DNA of 32,761 bases, from positions 1 through 32,761 of the forward strand of contig JBNGIQ010008574.1 of the NCBI GenBank assembly GCA_049999765.1, written 5' to 3'. The position numbers were made by a program, and so were the translations under genes. Source of the DNA: Phaeoceros laevis. Its lineage: Eukaryota > Anthocerotophyta > Anthocerotopsida > Notothyladales. Shown piece after piece: positions 11,001-21,289 of this stretch. How positions within the stretch are numbered: position 1 is the stretch's first letter; every line of letters begins with the position of its first letter. The notes beneath the pieces are model-generated. The model had not been told where the DNA came from. It saw only the letters and a list, made by a program, of their open reading frames with translations, and did not search any database.

Positions 11001-14000
11001 GCCGAAGGTAAGAGTGAGGTCTTTTTGCATCTGTATCCAGCTTTACAGGTTATGTCCTTTTGGTGTGGGATCCTTATTGGATCTTACATTGATGGGCCCT
11101 TTGCTATTGACTTTTTGTTACAGAATATTGGCTATGGCCAAAAGCAGCATGTACAAATCCATCCCTCACATGCCAACATCATGTCACAGTACTGCGCAAG
11201 TGGAATGACCGGGGTTCACTGCACGTAAGCTACACCACTTGCTTAAGCCTGTCAAGCTGTCGGTTCATTTTTTAATCTGTGGTCACTCACTCAATCGGTT
11301 CTTTGTGGTCAAAAGCCCCTTGGAGTTGTGCGAAAGGTCATCAACTGTGGAATCAACAGCACAACAGTACCAAATGCAGCCACACCATGGAGGTGGAATG
11401 GGCTTGCCAACTGTTCCTTCAGGAAGCCCCAGTTTAAGGCCTGGTTCAGCAGGGATGCCTGGGCTGCAAGTGAGCCCCCCTCTGACTCCCTCTTCAGTCA
11501 CAGGACATACATCAACAGCAAGGTATGTATGTACTGTGTAAGATTCAAACTGCATACTTTGGTGCAAACAGCTAGTGTTGGCTCGTGAAGCATCCTAACA
11601 GCTTGGTGAAGCTACGGCGATGTTCACAGAGAAGGACAGCGGCTTGCTCAACTGAGACCTTTTTTGCAAGATGAGGCGAATCAAATGCGTCTGGCACGTG
11701 CTGCAGCTTTCCAGCGTGGTCTTCAACCATCGGTAACAACTGTTACGGCTGGAGTGCCAATCATGAGTCCGAGTGACTGCACAACACCAGGTTTCCATCC
11801 TGGTAGTGGTCCAACAATTGTTGGTGGACTGAAGAGGGGCATGTCTTTGCCACGACCTGGACTTTCAGGTTTCGGCTCCAGCATGACATCGGCAGGTTTG
11901 GGCAGCATGCTACCTCCAGGTGGGGTAGGTATAAATACTGGTGGCCTCAATCCCGCAGCCGTTGTGCCTGCACAGATGAATATTATTAGGCGACCTCGAG
12001 ATTTGGCACAACTCCGGGTGAGCTTTTCATTTGATCAGGCAGTGTGAATCTCCTGTACTGTGATTGTGGAGCTTTGGAACATGGAGGTCAATGTGACTGG
12101 CCCATACACTGCAGGATCTGCTGTTGGTGGATAGTCTGGTTCATTCTCACCTGGACTAGAAGTGTTTCCATTGTTTGGATGTTGTGGATGACAGTCTGGC
12201 AGAACAACTGAGGAACAGAGGCAGATCCTAATACAAGAACTCCAGCATCAAGCTGTGCATGGCAACGCTCAGGCAGCAGCAGCACTGAGCACTTTCAACA
12301 ACTCTCTCTCGACCTCGCTGGCCTCCTCACCGCCACGGAATTTTGCTTCTCCGCAGCAGCTACAGTCTTCTCAACCTCTAGTGCCGCATCAGCCATCGCA
12401 ACTAAATCAGCTTCAACACCCACAACAGCAAGCACATGCATACTACGGTGCTCAAGTAGTCAAGGAACGGCAAATGCAGCAGCAGCAGGCACAAAGGATA
12501 TTACAGCAGCAGCACAGTAGACAGAAGGGCAATTCTGCTCAAGTGCAACCACAATCTCCATCTGCAGCTCAGCAGCAGCAAGCACAGGGTCATGTACATC
12601 CTCAACATTCTCACGCTGTGACTCTGCAACCACAGGTTGGCTCTCAGCGGCAGCTTTCTATGCAGTCACAGCACCAGCAGCTTTTGCCACCTTCCTCCTT
12701 CCCAACTTCTTCAGTTCACCAGCCATCTCCCCTACCACCTACAGCTACAACTTCTCTGCCAAAGCCTGGAGCATTGACTGTGAGTCATTGTCAACAAGTG
12801 ACCTCAACATCACAGGCTACTGACCAGCCCCAGCTTCTGCATGGCAAGTTGTCCACGAAGCAGGCCCAGAAGCATCAGCAAGTACATTCGCAGGTACAAT
12901 CGAGAGTGCTGAAGAGTGCTGGTCATGGTGGTTCCGCGATGCAAGGATTGGCACCTCAAGCTGCTTTATCAGGTGGGCTGTCAGGACATTTGACAACAGC
13001 CAATCAACTTCCTTCTCAGAGACAGTCAATTCATGGGCCAAGGTCACTGCAGACGCATACTCCAAAGCATCTTGGGAAGCAGCTCAACCAAGCCTCACAC
13101 CAGGTGCTACCCAACCGATTTGCAGGTAAACCAGGTCAGCTCAACGCCTCAACGCAGGTTCAGGCTCAAGTTGCAACCCAGGGCCTGATATTACCGGCTC
13201 AGCAGAACCAACAGCAACAATCACCAAAGGGTCAGGGGTCTGGATCGATGCCTGGTAAGCACCAGCCAGGGCAGAATGTTTCCCAAACACCAGCAGCAGC
13301 AGCAGCAGCAGCAGTTTCTGCAACATTAGCAAAGTCGGCTGCAGTAATGCAGCCGCTCTTGCCAACTTCGCCAACAGCTTTAGTATCAGCTCCATCAGTG
13401 ACTTCACCAACAACAGGTCAACCACCCGTGCACCTGCCCAGCCCGCAGTCTGTATCGACAACTGGTCCAGCCCCAACCCAAGCTCAATTTTCACAGATGC
13501 AGCTGAGACAACATCAACAGCCTGTTTACCGCAGGCTGCCTCTGCGGCAACCATCCTCGTCCATAGCGCAGCAGGTGACTGTGCAGGTCACCAAATCTGG
13601 CACTCAGCAGGTTGTCCAAACTCAACTCCAGCCTGTTCGCGTACCATTTCAGTTAAGTCCTATTGCAAGCAGCCCACTAAGCATGGGCATGTTCAGTTCT
13701 GGTGTGGCTGTGCCAAGTTCAAGTTCCCTGGGAGTGCATAGCCAGTGGAGGCCAAGTCAACCACTTTCACCTGTTTCAGCTAGCACCTATAGCCCGAAAA
13801 AGGCTTGTAGCGCTGGTGTACTTCAGGTGAACACCTTAGGTTCACCAATGCGATCCTCAGCTGCAAGCATCGGAGTGTCAACGACCAGTGCAGGCATGCT
13901 GGCACAGGGAGTGGAGGCAAGTATCCTTGTGCCACAGCAGTGTTTGGAGCCTGTTGGGTCAGCTCATGGACATGCCCTTGGACCAGGTGGGGCAGAAAAG

Positions 14001-14485
14001 TTTGGAGATATGTTACAAACAGCTGCACAACCACAAGGAGGTCCGCGACCGGCACAAGAATTACTGCCAGTAAAGACTGTTGGATTTGGTCCAGTAAGGC
14101 TTCCATCCTCTGCTGATGCTCAGCACTCAAACTCATGTCTAGGGGCTGAAGGAGCCTATTCCAGTCTGGCTGTAAATTGTCCAAGTCAAGGTAGTGTCTG
14201 CTCCTGGACAGACCAGACAGCTCCAAACTTGCGGGCTGAGGTGCAGGTAATTGTTGTGACAGTTTGTCCATGTTGGCAACTGTAGGAAAACTTGGGCCTT
14301 TCTGATGTATGCGCCTTGGTCTGCAGACTCTGCAACTTCATTCAAAAGCTGCGGGCACGGCTGGTGCAATTGCCCAGAGGATTGCAGTGAAGATGCCATC
14401 CGGAGATATGAGTGTACCTTGTGCGCCTGGAACTGGTTCCGCGCCTTCTGCCATGGGGGCCTTGCCTGCTGTTGATAAACACTAA
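5051..14485 (+). CDS. EAF1: EAF1-type scaffold protein of the NuA4 histone acetyltransferase complex (HSA and SANT domains), complete
   Basis: The product is the plant counterpart of yeast Eaf1/Vid21, the nuclear platform on which NuA4 assembles to acetylate H4 and H2A.Z. Exons, all in phase: 5051-5139, 5327-5381, 5702-5820, 6053-7562, 7673-7795, 7877-8401, 8553-8636, 8759-9508, 9620-9704, 9994-10211, 10294-10347, 10454-10534, 10692-10826, 10927-11007, 11124-11224, 11316-11522, 11630-12017, 12195-14246, 14327-14485, giving about 2,271 residues, similar to or somewhat longer than Arabidopsis EAF1. The N-terminus (AAIEEAQAKLRQEVAVREER, then GGNPLDFQ) is diagnostic. The HSA domain (about 606-700) has KSHWDFVVEEMVWMANDFMQ. 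The SANT/Myb domain (about 1193-1260) has PWSAAEDQ, LGPNWELVSD and FRKPKHCREHHKLL. A basic NLS-like KSKKKKKKH precedes it, and TPLELCE follows. Residues 1536-2219 are Gln/Pro/Ser-rich. A possible extra intron at 8132-8311 would remove 60 residues. Introns are 80-235 bp. I see no break. Confidence 0.93.
12195..14246 (+). other. EAF1: Large glutamine-rich exon of EAF1
   Basis: A single 2,052-bp exon (684 codons) encodes a low-complexity tail dominated by Gln, Pro, Ser and Ala, with CAG/CAA runs (for example around 12470-12520 and an alanine run coded by GCA repeats at 13291-13313). It starts TTEEQRQILIQELQ, matching the EHQRQ..PELQ block of angiosperm EAF1. Such tails in chromatin scaffolds are typically disordered. 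The antisense strand also stays open in places purely because of the repeat composition. Confidence 0.85.
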
Positions 14486-15863
14486 CCTGGCAGAGTTGTA
14501 GGTGCGCAGGCTGCTGCCTTGGGCTTTGTGGCCGGATAGTGGATGCCTGCTTTTATGTTGGGATGCCGAGCAAATGAGTTGCCACACGTTGGCCGATTGT
14601 GATTTTGCTTGAACACATATTCACCGCCTCCGCTGTAGGTAGATAGGCTGTCTGGCCACCTCCTAGTGGCGACGTGTATGTTATAATGTCAATATCAGGT
14701 ATCCCTCTCCGTGGTTCTGTTGAGCCTTCTTTACTTAAGCTCCTAACCTTTAGACGACAAAATTGCCCCGTAATTCTGGTAACACTCCTACTGAGAACCA
14801 TTTTGTTGAAATTGTAGTGAATGAAGTCGACTACAATTACGGAGTGAATACCATTGTGTTGAAATTTAGAGTAGAAGCACAAATTTTGTAGTGAATTTAC
14901 GTATTTATGTCGTCAGTGTGTTGTATGAAGGTGGGAGCGCTATGAAGGTGGGAGCGCTAACCGGCTTTGGAAATGTGCCGTTCTTTTTTAGGGTTTGAAA
15001 TTGCGAGGGAAAAAGTCAGAAAACTATCTTCAACCACGAGCATCTTCCACTTATTACTTGGGTGTAGCTTAAGGCTCGTGAGCCAATGAAGCATGTGTGG
15101 TGGATATATGGGCACGGTGTTTAATTTAATTATGGTTGGTCTTAATCATAATTAAGTTACTTGGAGATAGTGAGCTAGGGAAATTTGCACGTTCTTGTTT
15201 GATTTGCCAGGATTCTTTTTATGAGGATGGCAATGGAGTCCAGATATGGATTGTTTTGTGTAATGAGTGATCGGATAACGGAGTGTTGTCGAGCAAGCCA
15301 ACCTCTCTCACCTTCCCCTTATAATGGAGTTCGACTTTCGCATCTTTCTAGCTTGTCGTATGCTCTCTTAACTTGTGCGAAGCGTCATATGACACGACGG
15401 GCTAATAGCCCTACGGTAGCCACTGCATGACACAGATAATGAGGTAGAAATCTAGATGCAAAGGAATACATGAAGTCTCTCAAACATATAGCACATTCTT
15501 CTAAGGGAGGCAGGGCACTAGCACCATGATGGTAGGTGGACGAGTGTGGGCAAACAGCCATTCGCTTGGGGGTGGGGCACAAGGAGCCCTAACTTTCTCC
15601 CGATCGACCTAACTTCACAACCCTCGCACGACCTGACATCCTCCATTCGAAAATCCCGCGTGTCAGCGGTCTGACAAACTTACTTTGTCGAGTAGTACAT
15701 GTGGCATTCCGTTTCAACCCCGTTTTCACATTGTTCTGGGTTTCCGTTGGCCAAGTAGCCAGTCATTGCCCAAATGAAAGAAGACTACACAAAAAGTAGC
15801 TAATTACCTCAGATTAAAAAATGACGGTACTTTTCGGACTCGGCTTACCCTATTGGAGGGGGG
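14486..15863. other. EAF1 3' flank, no gene recognised
   Basis: The first few hundred bases are presumably the EAF1 3' untranslated region; no AATAAA signal stands out. A 17-bp tandem duplication (unit TATGAAGGTGGGAGCGC) occupies 14924-14957. A 9-bp inverted repeat TTAATTATG/CATAATTAA lies at 15126-15155. Nothing else codes convincingly. The stretch ends in a G run at an assembly gap. Confidence 0.5.
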
Positions 15864-15963
15864 NNNNNNNNNNNNNNNNNNNNNNNNNNNNNNNNNNNNN
15901 NNNNNNNNNNNNNNNNNNNNNNNNNNNNNNNNNNNNNNNNNNNNNNNNNNNNNNNNNNNNNNN
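15864..15963. other. Assembly gap (100 N)
   Basis: Exactly 100 unknown bases, a standard placeholder for a gap of unknown size. The left edge is a run of G, which may have stopped assembly. No feature can be called across it. Confidence 0.99.
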
Positions 15964-16147
15964 TCAAGTTCATCCCATGTTGAATCCATATGGTGGTTTT
16001 TCCGTGCGGAATGTTCCGCAAAAATCCAAATGATTTCCACACGGGTTTGCAGCACGTTGAAATCAATGCCACATACACATGTGATCTCTATGTTGAGCAC
16101 TTGTCATGACGGGCTGGTAACGTCATGGTGTAAGTAGGTATTTATAC

Positions 16148-16157
16148 NNNNNNNNNN
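16148..16157. other. Assembly gap (10 N)
   Basis: Ten unknown bases, probably a small scaffold gap. Sequence on its two sides may not be truly adjacent. Confidence 0.99.
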
Positions 16158-16219
16158 GCCTGGGTAAGTAGAGTTACGAAAGGTGAACTCGTAGTTACCG
16201 GCGGTGGTATAATGCTTAA

Positions 16220-16469
16220 TTAGAATGCATGGAGGAGCGCGCGAAGGTTGTCTTCAATGCACAAGAGCTTTTGGGTCACCCTGGAAGCGGAGGCGACGCC
16301 AACGGCAGCAAGGGAGCTGGCAGCCCTAACGAGACTGCTGCAAGGAGGTCTTAGGGCAGGTCGGCTGCCAAAGAAGGCAGTTTTTGCAATTTCCTCTAGA
16401 AGGGCTGTTGGACGACAGCACCTGTTTGAGCTTGACATCTTAATCTACACTGGCAATCTGCTGGCTTGA
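16220..16469. other. GC-rich open stretch of uncertain coding status
   Basis: About 220 bp, richer in GC than its flanks, is open on both strands (plus: a segment like RELAALTRLLQGGLRAGRLP; minus: a Ser/Ala/Arg-rich frame). I recognise neither. It could be an exon of an eroded gene. There is no support for a start, an end or a splice site. Confidence 0.15.
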
Positions 16470-17114
16470 GATACGCTTGGGCTTGAGCATGCATGCATAA
16501 GGGAATGAGCTGACTCACTGTTGTGATAGCATTTACACACACACGCAATTTTCAGCACCCTGCTGTGGCAATTCTAGCACGGGTGCTGGACACTCAAGTG
16601 ACACCATTTTTGCCATGATTACTTTTTGGTTGTGTTAAGCTGTCGCAGGTTGTAGCATGCCTGAACCCACAAGTGCTGGCTGCACTAGCACGATGTCATG
16701 TGGTGAGGATGTGAATTAGCACGACATACTCCCCGTACATAAGTTGTATGTTTCCACTCCGTAAATTCGGTATTGATAAGAGTCCACACGGAAAACATGT
16801 GCCTCAGTCCTTGCGAATTCAACATGATCGGAGACTCAGTCCATGCGTATTCAACATAAACGAAGATCATACGGAAGAAGTGCCTTTCTACCCATCTGGA
16901 TGTAAAGTTGATTGGGATCCACACGAATTATGCATGTTTCACTCTAGATGGATTCAGTACTAATCCAGGGTCGTACGGAAGCTATATGTGTTAAATACTC
17001 TAATTTTATTTATTTATTAATCATTAGACGTATGCAGCCGTGAGAGGCTATGACGCCTGAACGTGAATAAAAAACATGAATGAATGGTCATTTGGGAAAG
17101 TAAAAGAAAGAGGA
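16470..17114. other. Non-coding stretch
   Basis: No gene recognised. Contains AT-rich runs and several scattered copies of a CACGGAA/TACGGAA-like word at 16780-16990 with similar words at 16000-16060, possibly remnants of one degenerate repeat on both sides of the gap region. Confidence 0.4.
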
Positions 17115-17945
17115 CTAGAGCAACAGTCCTTCTTCATCATTCGCTATAGTCACAAGGACTGAAGAATGTTTTTTCCCATAGAGGTCCTGAAGAAGCCACT
17201 GAGAACTACTCATAATAATCTTGTCAGTGCCTTCCAATTTCTCATAAAACCCATCCAATGATGTACTAATGGGGACGTCCTGCAAAAAGAGTTGGAACTT
17301 CAAATCTGGAGTGAAACACTAGCGAAGGATGGAAAGGCCTTAGGGCCCCAATCCGTGCCATAGATTTTTACTTCAAGGAGATCCTCGGGACGCTCCAGAT
17401 AAATTCCTAAGTGCGGCCCATGCTTTTGGATTGCCCGGATTTGGATAGTCCTTCCGACAATGGAAGGTGAAGTAGCAAGAGTGATATTAATATGGGTCTT
17501 CAACTCTGTATGGGAAACTCATGGGGATATTGCTCATCCTTGAAAGACATTAATAAACAAATATCTGTGGGAAATGAGGCTCGTGGAATAGATGGGACAC
17601 CATGACCCGAAGATTGAACAGCAGCTGCATAAGAGAGTGGGCGAGAAGAAATAGCAGACTTAACATCCAACTTGGTAGCCTCAGAAAGCTCCTTTGCTTG
17701 TGACTTAATAACCTCAGTGAGTTCCTCTGTGGAGGACTAATTTCTACTTCAATAAGATCCTTGAGCTCTGCCGTGGAGGAAATAACCCGCATCTCAATGG
17801 CCTTCATACAGTCAATAAGAGAGCCCTATACATCCAGAAAGCTTATTACTTGTTCAATCAACCCGCGTGCTACGACCTTTTTTGCTTTCGCCAGATTATC
17901 CACACCTAAAATATCGAACACTTGTCGAAGCTTGGCACAAAGAGG
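17115..17945 (-). pseudogene. Degenerate gag/ORF1-like gene of an unidentified retroelement
   Basis: The minus strand reads through a series of broken frames. From about 17935 comes LRQVFDILGVDNLAKAKKVV and further predicted helices. After a frameshift near 17720 it reads ELTEVIKSQAKELSEATKLD, then SYAAAVQSSGHG, a phrase typical of gag or ORF1 linkers. A later frame (17503-17300) gives RTIQIRAIQKHGPHLGIYLE and the last (17303-17115) gives LDGFYEKLEGTDKII before a stop. At least one in-frame stop and two frameshifts are visible. A helical N-terminus followed by a compact C-terminal domain would fit a nucleic-acid-binding capsid-like or ORF1 protein, but I cannot name the family. It is cut at its 5' end by the LTR that starts at about 17961. 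Confidence 0.45.
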
Positions 17946-17960
17946 GGGGCGACCGCCCCC

Positions 17961-18181
17961 TGTAGGAGTAGGGTTAGGTTACAGCCCGCTCATCGGGATA
18001 TGAATCATTATTTAAATGACGGTTAGATAAGTTAGTTACATTCGCGCGACCATGACTTCATGTTCGTTGTAACTACATTTATTATTCATGCAACGCTCAC
18101 GCAAACGTCGTGTTCTCGTGATCTATGTTATGCTTAGTGTGATGCATTCCTGCCTCTAATGTTTATAGCATAACTTCCGCA
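17961..18181 (+). mobile_element. Copia-type LTR (probable 5' LTR or LTR remnant)
   Basis: A 221-bp segment starts TGTAGGAGTAGGG and ends TTCCGCA directly against a tRNA-Met primer-binding site, the structure expected of a 5' LTR with TG...CA ends. It contains TATTTAAAT (about 18010), a plausible TATA element. A perfect 7-bp hairpin, GGGGGCG/CGCCCCC (17945-17960), abuts its left end. I found no second LTR copy in the window, so the boundaries rest on the TG/CA ends and the binding site alone. Confidence 0.65.
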
Positions 18182-18195
18182 TGGTATCAGAGCCT
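18182..18195 (+). promoter_or_regulatory. Retrotransposon primer-binding site for initiator tRNA-Met
   Basis: TGGTATCAGAGCC is the standard plant copia/gypsy minus-strand primer-binding site, complementary to the 3' end of initiator tRNA-Met. It begins immediately after the presumed LTR end. In an active element reverse transcription would start here. Confidence 0.8.
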
Positions 18196-18813
18196 TGATG
18201 GAAGCAGCAATTGGGCATCTAGTATATTTGCTGAGCTTCACCAAGCCTGATTTACTGCCCTTTGTCATTTCAATGCACAGACAGTACCATCCAGATCTTG
18301 CACAAGCCTTGTATGAAATCGTGATGAAAAGCGCACTTCCCAGGCAGCGACGAGGATTTGTGTTGAAGAAGCATCTTGCAATCTCCAGCATTCGTCGCCG
18401 CTGATCTTGGAAACCTGTCGGAAAGAATGCAGTGTTAGAAGGCGGAAAATTCTTGCGGCAATCTCAGATTGGGCAGCAATCATGGAAGGCGCACCTGAAG
18501 AGGGGATGCGCAGTGCCCCGAGTTGACACAAGATGGATTCGCACCGCTATCAAACTGATTGACAATGCACTGGGGGACGTGGAGCACGCGGTGGCCGACA
18601 TTACGCCTGCAGACAAGGATAGCATCTGTTGTCCCGTGAATCGCTGGCATACCGACACAGCGTGCAGCCCCTTCCCAAACATTTCGACAGCATCTTGATT
18701 GGTGCGAACCTGACTTGAGGAATCAGCGTCGAGGTAGGCAAGAGCGCCGCCAAAGGAGCAGTCGGAGGAACACGCGACACCCCCTGTAGAGATCGAATTG
18801 CCAACATGCGGCA
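18196..18813 (+). other. Leader region of the LTR element, no recognised protein
   Basis: Between the primer-binding site and the gag remnant there are short open frames (for example 18195-18404, including MHRQYHPDLAQALYEIVM, and 18432-18698), but I recognise none. Gag normally starts much closer to the primer-binding site than the roughly 1 kb seen here, so this stretch may include an insertion, with the palindromes at 18814-18885 a possible sign of one. Confidence 0.35.
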
Positions 18814-18849
18814 CTTCGCGGCAATTCCTGCGCAGGAATTGCCGCGAAG
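18814..18849. repeat. Perfect 36-bp palindrome
   Basis: CTTCGCGGCAATTCCTGC is followed directly by its exact reverse complement, giving a 36-bp palindrome with no spacer. Such perfect palindromes are unstable and usually young, or mark transposon ends or a cruciform. It overlaps the next hairpin by two bases. Confidence 0.97.
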
Positions 18850-18885
18850 ATCGAACGTCCTCGCGCATGCAAGGACGTTCGATCT
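18848..18885. repeat. 14-bp inverted repeat (hairpin) next to the palindrome
   Basis: AGATCGAACGTCCT (18848-18861) pairs exactly with AGGACGTTCGATCT (18872-18885) around a 10-base loop containing GCATGC. Hairpins of this size occur near Helitron 3' ends, but the CTRR terminus expected about 10-12 bases downstream is not present. Confidence 0.97.
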
Positions 18886-19240
18886 GTTAGAGAGGAGGCG
18901 CAAGCACTGACTAGCCTTTACATGGACACACATTCACAAGACTTTAGAAGGTCGCAGCAACTCCTAACTTAATGTTGTAGACAAGCTTAATGTGCGCATT
19001 GATCTGTTGAGCACCCCAAGTTGAGCAGTTAAATCACAGATTGAGTTCATTGGATGTCTTAAGAATCATTGAAGGTCTACAAGCTGGCTTGCAGTCTAAC
19101 GAAGCTAAGAGGTCATGTCCTGCTAAAGCTGTTTCAATACCTGAAGTAGGATCTTTGCCTTCTTACGATATCATGATGTGCACTGCCCCAGCTCGCCTTG
19201 TGCGAGATAATGTGCACATTGAAATGCAGGCTCACTCCTT

Positions 19241-19699
19241 TTGTTGATGCAAGACGATCAAGACCCAGATGAAGGCTGGGGTCAAGCCCTCGAGGAGGAC
19301 TTTTTAGCAAGTTTTGCATTGTATTTTCTTGACGAAGAAGAAGAGATACCTAAAATCATGGCAGAGCAGGAGCAAAAACAGCGTAATGACATCCTTGCAC
19401 AAATGCCAACTGTGAAGATTGACTTCAAAGAAAAAGACAGGCTTCAGAATGGTGCCAATTATGACGTGTGGTCAATGCGAGCAAGAGGGTTCATACGAGA
19501 AGCAAACTTGTGGGACTACGTCACAGGGAAGAACCCAAGATGTCACGATGTGGTATCAGACATCGTGCTGCAGGTGACTGCTCATATGGATGGTTGTGTT
19601 CTTTCTAATGTTTCTTATGGCGCTTCTTACTACGCTTCTTACAACGCTTCTTACAGCGTGCCTTGCAGTTCTCTAGCATATGCTATTATTCTACGATAA
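19241..19699 (+). pseudogene. Copia gag N-terminal fragment
   Basis: An ORF includes MAEQEQKQRNDILAQMPTV and then DRLQNGANYDVWSMRARGFI and NLWDYVTGKNP. The pattern L-x-G-x-NY-x-x-W followed by LW-x-x-V-x-G is the signature of the UBN2/DUF4219 gag domain of plant copia elements. The frame leaves the gag family after about 105 codons and runs into a low-complexity stretch (12-bp units giving ASY repeats at about 19605-19655). No zinc knuckle, protease, integrase or RT follows. It lies downstream of, and in the same orientation as, the LTR and primer-binding site, so it is probably the remnant of that element. Confidence 0.65.
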
Positions 19700-19789
19700 T
19701 GGTTATTCAGATTAGTTAGTAACGTTGTCCCGATACAGCAGTTTTCCCACTTGTACGCGTTAAAGGGCAGGTTGTGCCAGCTAGAGTAG

Positions 19790-20060
19790 TAGGTGAGTGA
19801 ATGCCGCAAATCCTGGCACATCAAGGCCATGCTATACCATCCCTTGTGCCCGGTCAGGCTGTCAAACACTTGGGCGTGCAGCTTCCAACTGGCCACTCTT
19901 TGCATACATATCTACCAGACATTTGCCCAGACTATGTTGCTTTCAAGCCGCTGCTCACCATACCCATTTATCATAACAATCCATAATCTGGCATCCCTTG
20001 TGGACAGGCTGTCAAACACTTTGCATTCATCTCCCATCTGGAAATGGAAATGACTTCTAG
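19790..20060 (-). pseudogene. PPR-protein fragment
   Basis: On the minus strand from about 20060: KVFDSLSTRDARLWIVMING, then a stop, then LVDMYAKSGQLEAAR followed after a frameshift by VFDSL and KGWYSMALM. These are PLS-class pentatricopeptide motifs (KVFD..RD...W..MI.GY and LVDMYAK.G.LE.A), the organelle RNA-binding repeats that are abundant in early land plants. The pieces are collapsed together by internal deletion, with at least one stop and one frameshift. Confidence 0.8.
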
Positions 20061-20620
20061 ACATGTGATTGGATGATGTAAAGCTCTTTCATATGTGAAC
20101 TCCAAGAAATGGTACACCATATCCTTATTTCTTTTGCACAAAACCCAACAATGCTGGCCAGATACTTCGAATATGTAATAGATGGTGATGGTGTTCAGTA
20201 TAAAACAGATATAAGTGAAAACCCAATGCAAGCATAGCGAAACTACAGAGGCCCATAGGCCCACAATTAGTACGGTCAATAAATATTGCTTGTAACGTTT
20301 AATTTGTGTTGATTAAATTTCTTTAAATGGCTTACAAATGTATCTGCAAGACACTAGTCACACTCCAGCCAAGGCCTCTAGGGATTTTCCACCTTGTTTA
20401 AGATGGCTCTTGCTTGCCTGAACAGATTATCGGATTACATCAGGGTTGAAGCTGTAGGCCTCCAAATAGATAAGCTCTCTTATCCTATTTCTGTTGAAGT
20501 TTTGCTGCTCGAAGTCAAATGTGAGCGCAGAATGGCAGCCAGGCTCATCGTTGATGTCATGAAGACTCGCCAAGTATGGGTGACTCAGAGCTTGCTCCAC
20601 TGAGACATATTGTACATATC
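20061..20620. other. No gene recognised
   Basis: Between the PPR and MAP-kinase fragments. A short plus-strand open frame at 20394-20603 ([20 protein letters not shown]) has no family match I recognise and is probably chance or the remnant of an exon. Confidence 0.35.
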
Positions 20621-20701
20621 ACAGATATTCAGTATCACTCCAAGGATGCATATTAGGACAATTCACAAGGAGCATCACAGCACAAGCTATATGGAACTTA
20701 C

Positions 20702-20985
20702 CTCTGATTCTCTTTGCAGGATCAAATACAAGCATCCTTTCAATCAAATCAACTGCATTTGGAACCATGTTGGGAAACCTTCTTGATAGCGGTTGCTTTT
20801 GGGACCTCGGAAGTTGCTGAATGTATCTTCTGGCGTGGTTAACAACCAGCAAGACAAGTACAGTGCAAGAGTTGCACGGAATAACACAGCGTACCTGACA
20901 GCACTCGCCAGTCAAAGGCTGGTTTGACCGTAAAATTTGATGCAGATCTGTATCCATCAATTCGTAAACGATGTACACATCACTA
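20702..20985 (-). pseudogene. MAP kinase fragment: two non-adjacent exons joined
   Basis: Minus strand. 20985-20895 encodes [20 protein letters not shown] and ends GECCQ at a good donor (CAG|GTACGC). About 20842-20702 encodes [24 protein letters not shown] and [15 protein letters not shown], ending at another good donor (G|GTAAGT). In plant MAP kinases these two exons are separated by the exons carrying HRD, DFG, the TEY/TDY activation loop and the APE motif. All of that is missing: only about 55 bp lies between the pieces, and the second has lost its acceptor. The encoded pieces cover the end of the N-lobe and the late C-lobe, so no kinase activity is possible. Confidence 0.88.
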
Positions 20986-21030
20986 AACTCATGCCAGTAT
21001 CACGCCACCCAGTTCTGTCATGCAATTCGG

Positions 21031-21190
21031 TCAAAACACTTTGCATGCATCTTCCAACGTCCCACATTTTGCATACATGTCCACCAGGAGGGAGCTGCAA
21101 ACCAAAGAGTCAGGCTGAATGCCCCTTTGGTTTACCAAGATCCTGCGGATGTGCAGGGACTGCGACTCTTCTACCGAGATTATGTTAAGA
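21031..21190 (-). pseudogene. PPR-protein fragment
   Basis: Minus-strand translation reads RGIQPDSLVCSSLLVDMYAK then CGTLEDACKVF, a canonical PLS-class PPR motif, then a stop one frame away from DRIA. Upstream EESQSLHIRRIL resembles the preceding helix. The frameshift and short length mark it as a fragment. Confidence 0.8.
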
Positions 21191-21289
21191 GTTGAAAAGA
21201 GGGACATCGTTGTAAGGAATGCATACTGTGTGCATCGAGAAGAGGGAGGGTCCTGTACCTGTAAGGGTCGACATTGATAGAGAGGGGTT

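Noticed and set aside
12817-13554. Antisense open frames across the Gln-rich EAF1 exon
   Set aside because: They are by-products of CAG/CAA-rich composition; the sense strand has family homology and consistent exon phases.
14553-14882. 109-codon minus-strand frame after EAF1
   Set aside because: No recognisable family or splice partner, and it lies in the probable EAF1 3' untranslated region.
18432-18868. Overlapping plus and minus open frames downstream of the primer-binding site
   Set aside because: Neither strand shows a recognisable domain, and neither has a supported start or splice structure.
18814-18910. Helitron 3' terminus at the hairpins
   Set aside because: No CTRR at the usual distance after either hairpin; the nearest CTAG is about 25 bases away. 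Left as an open possibility only.
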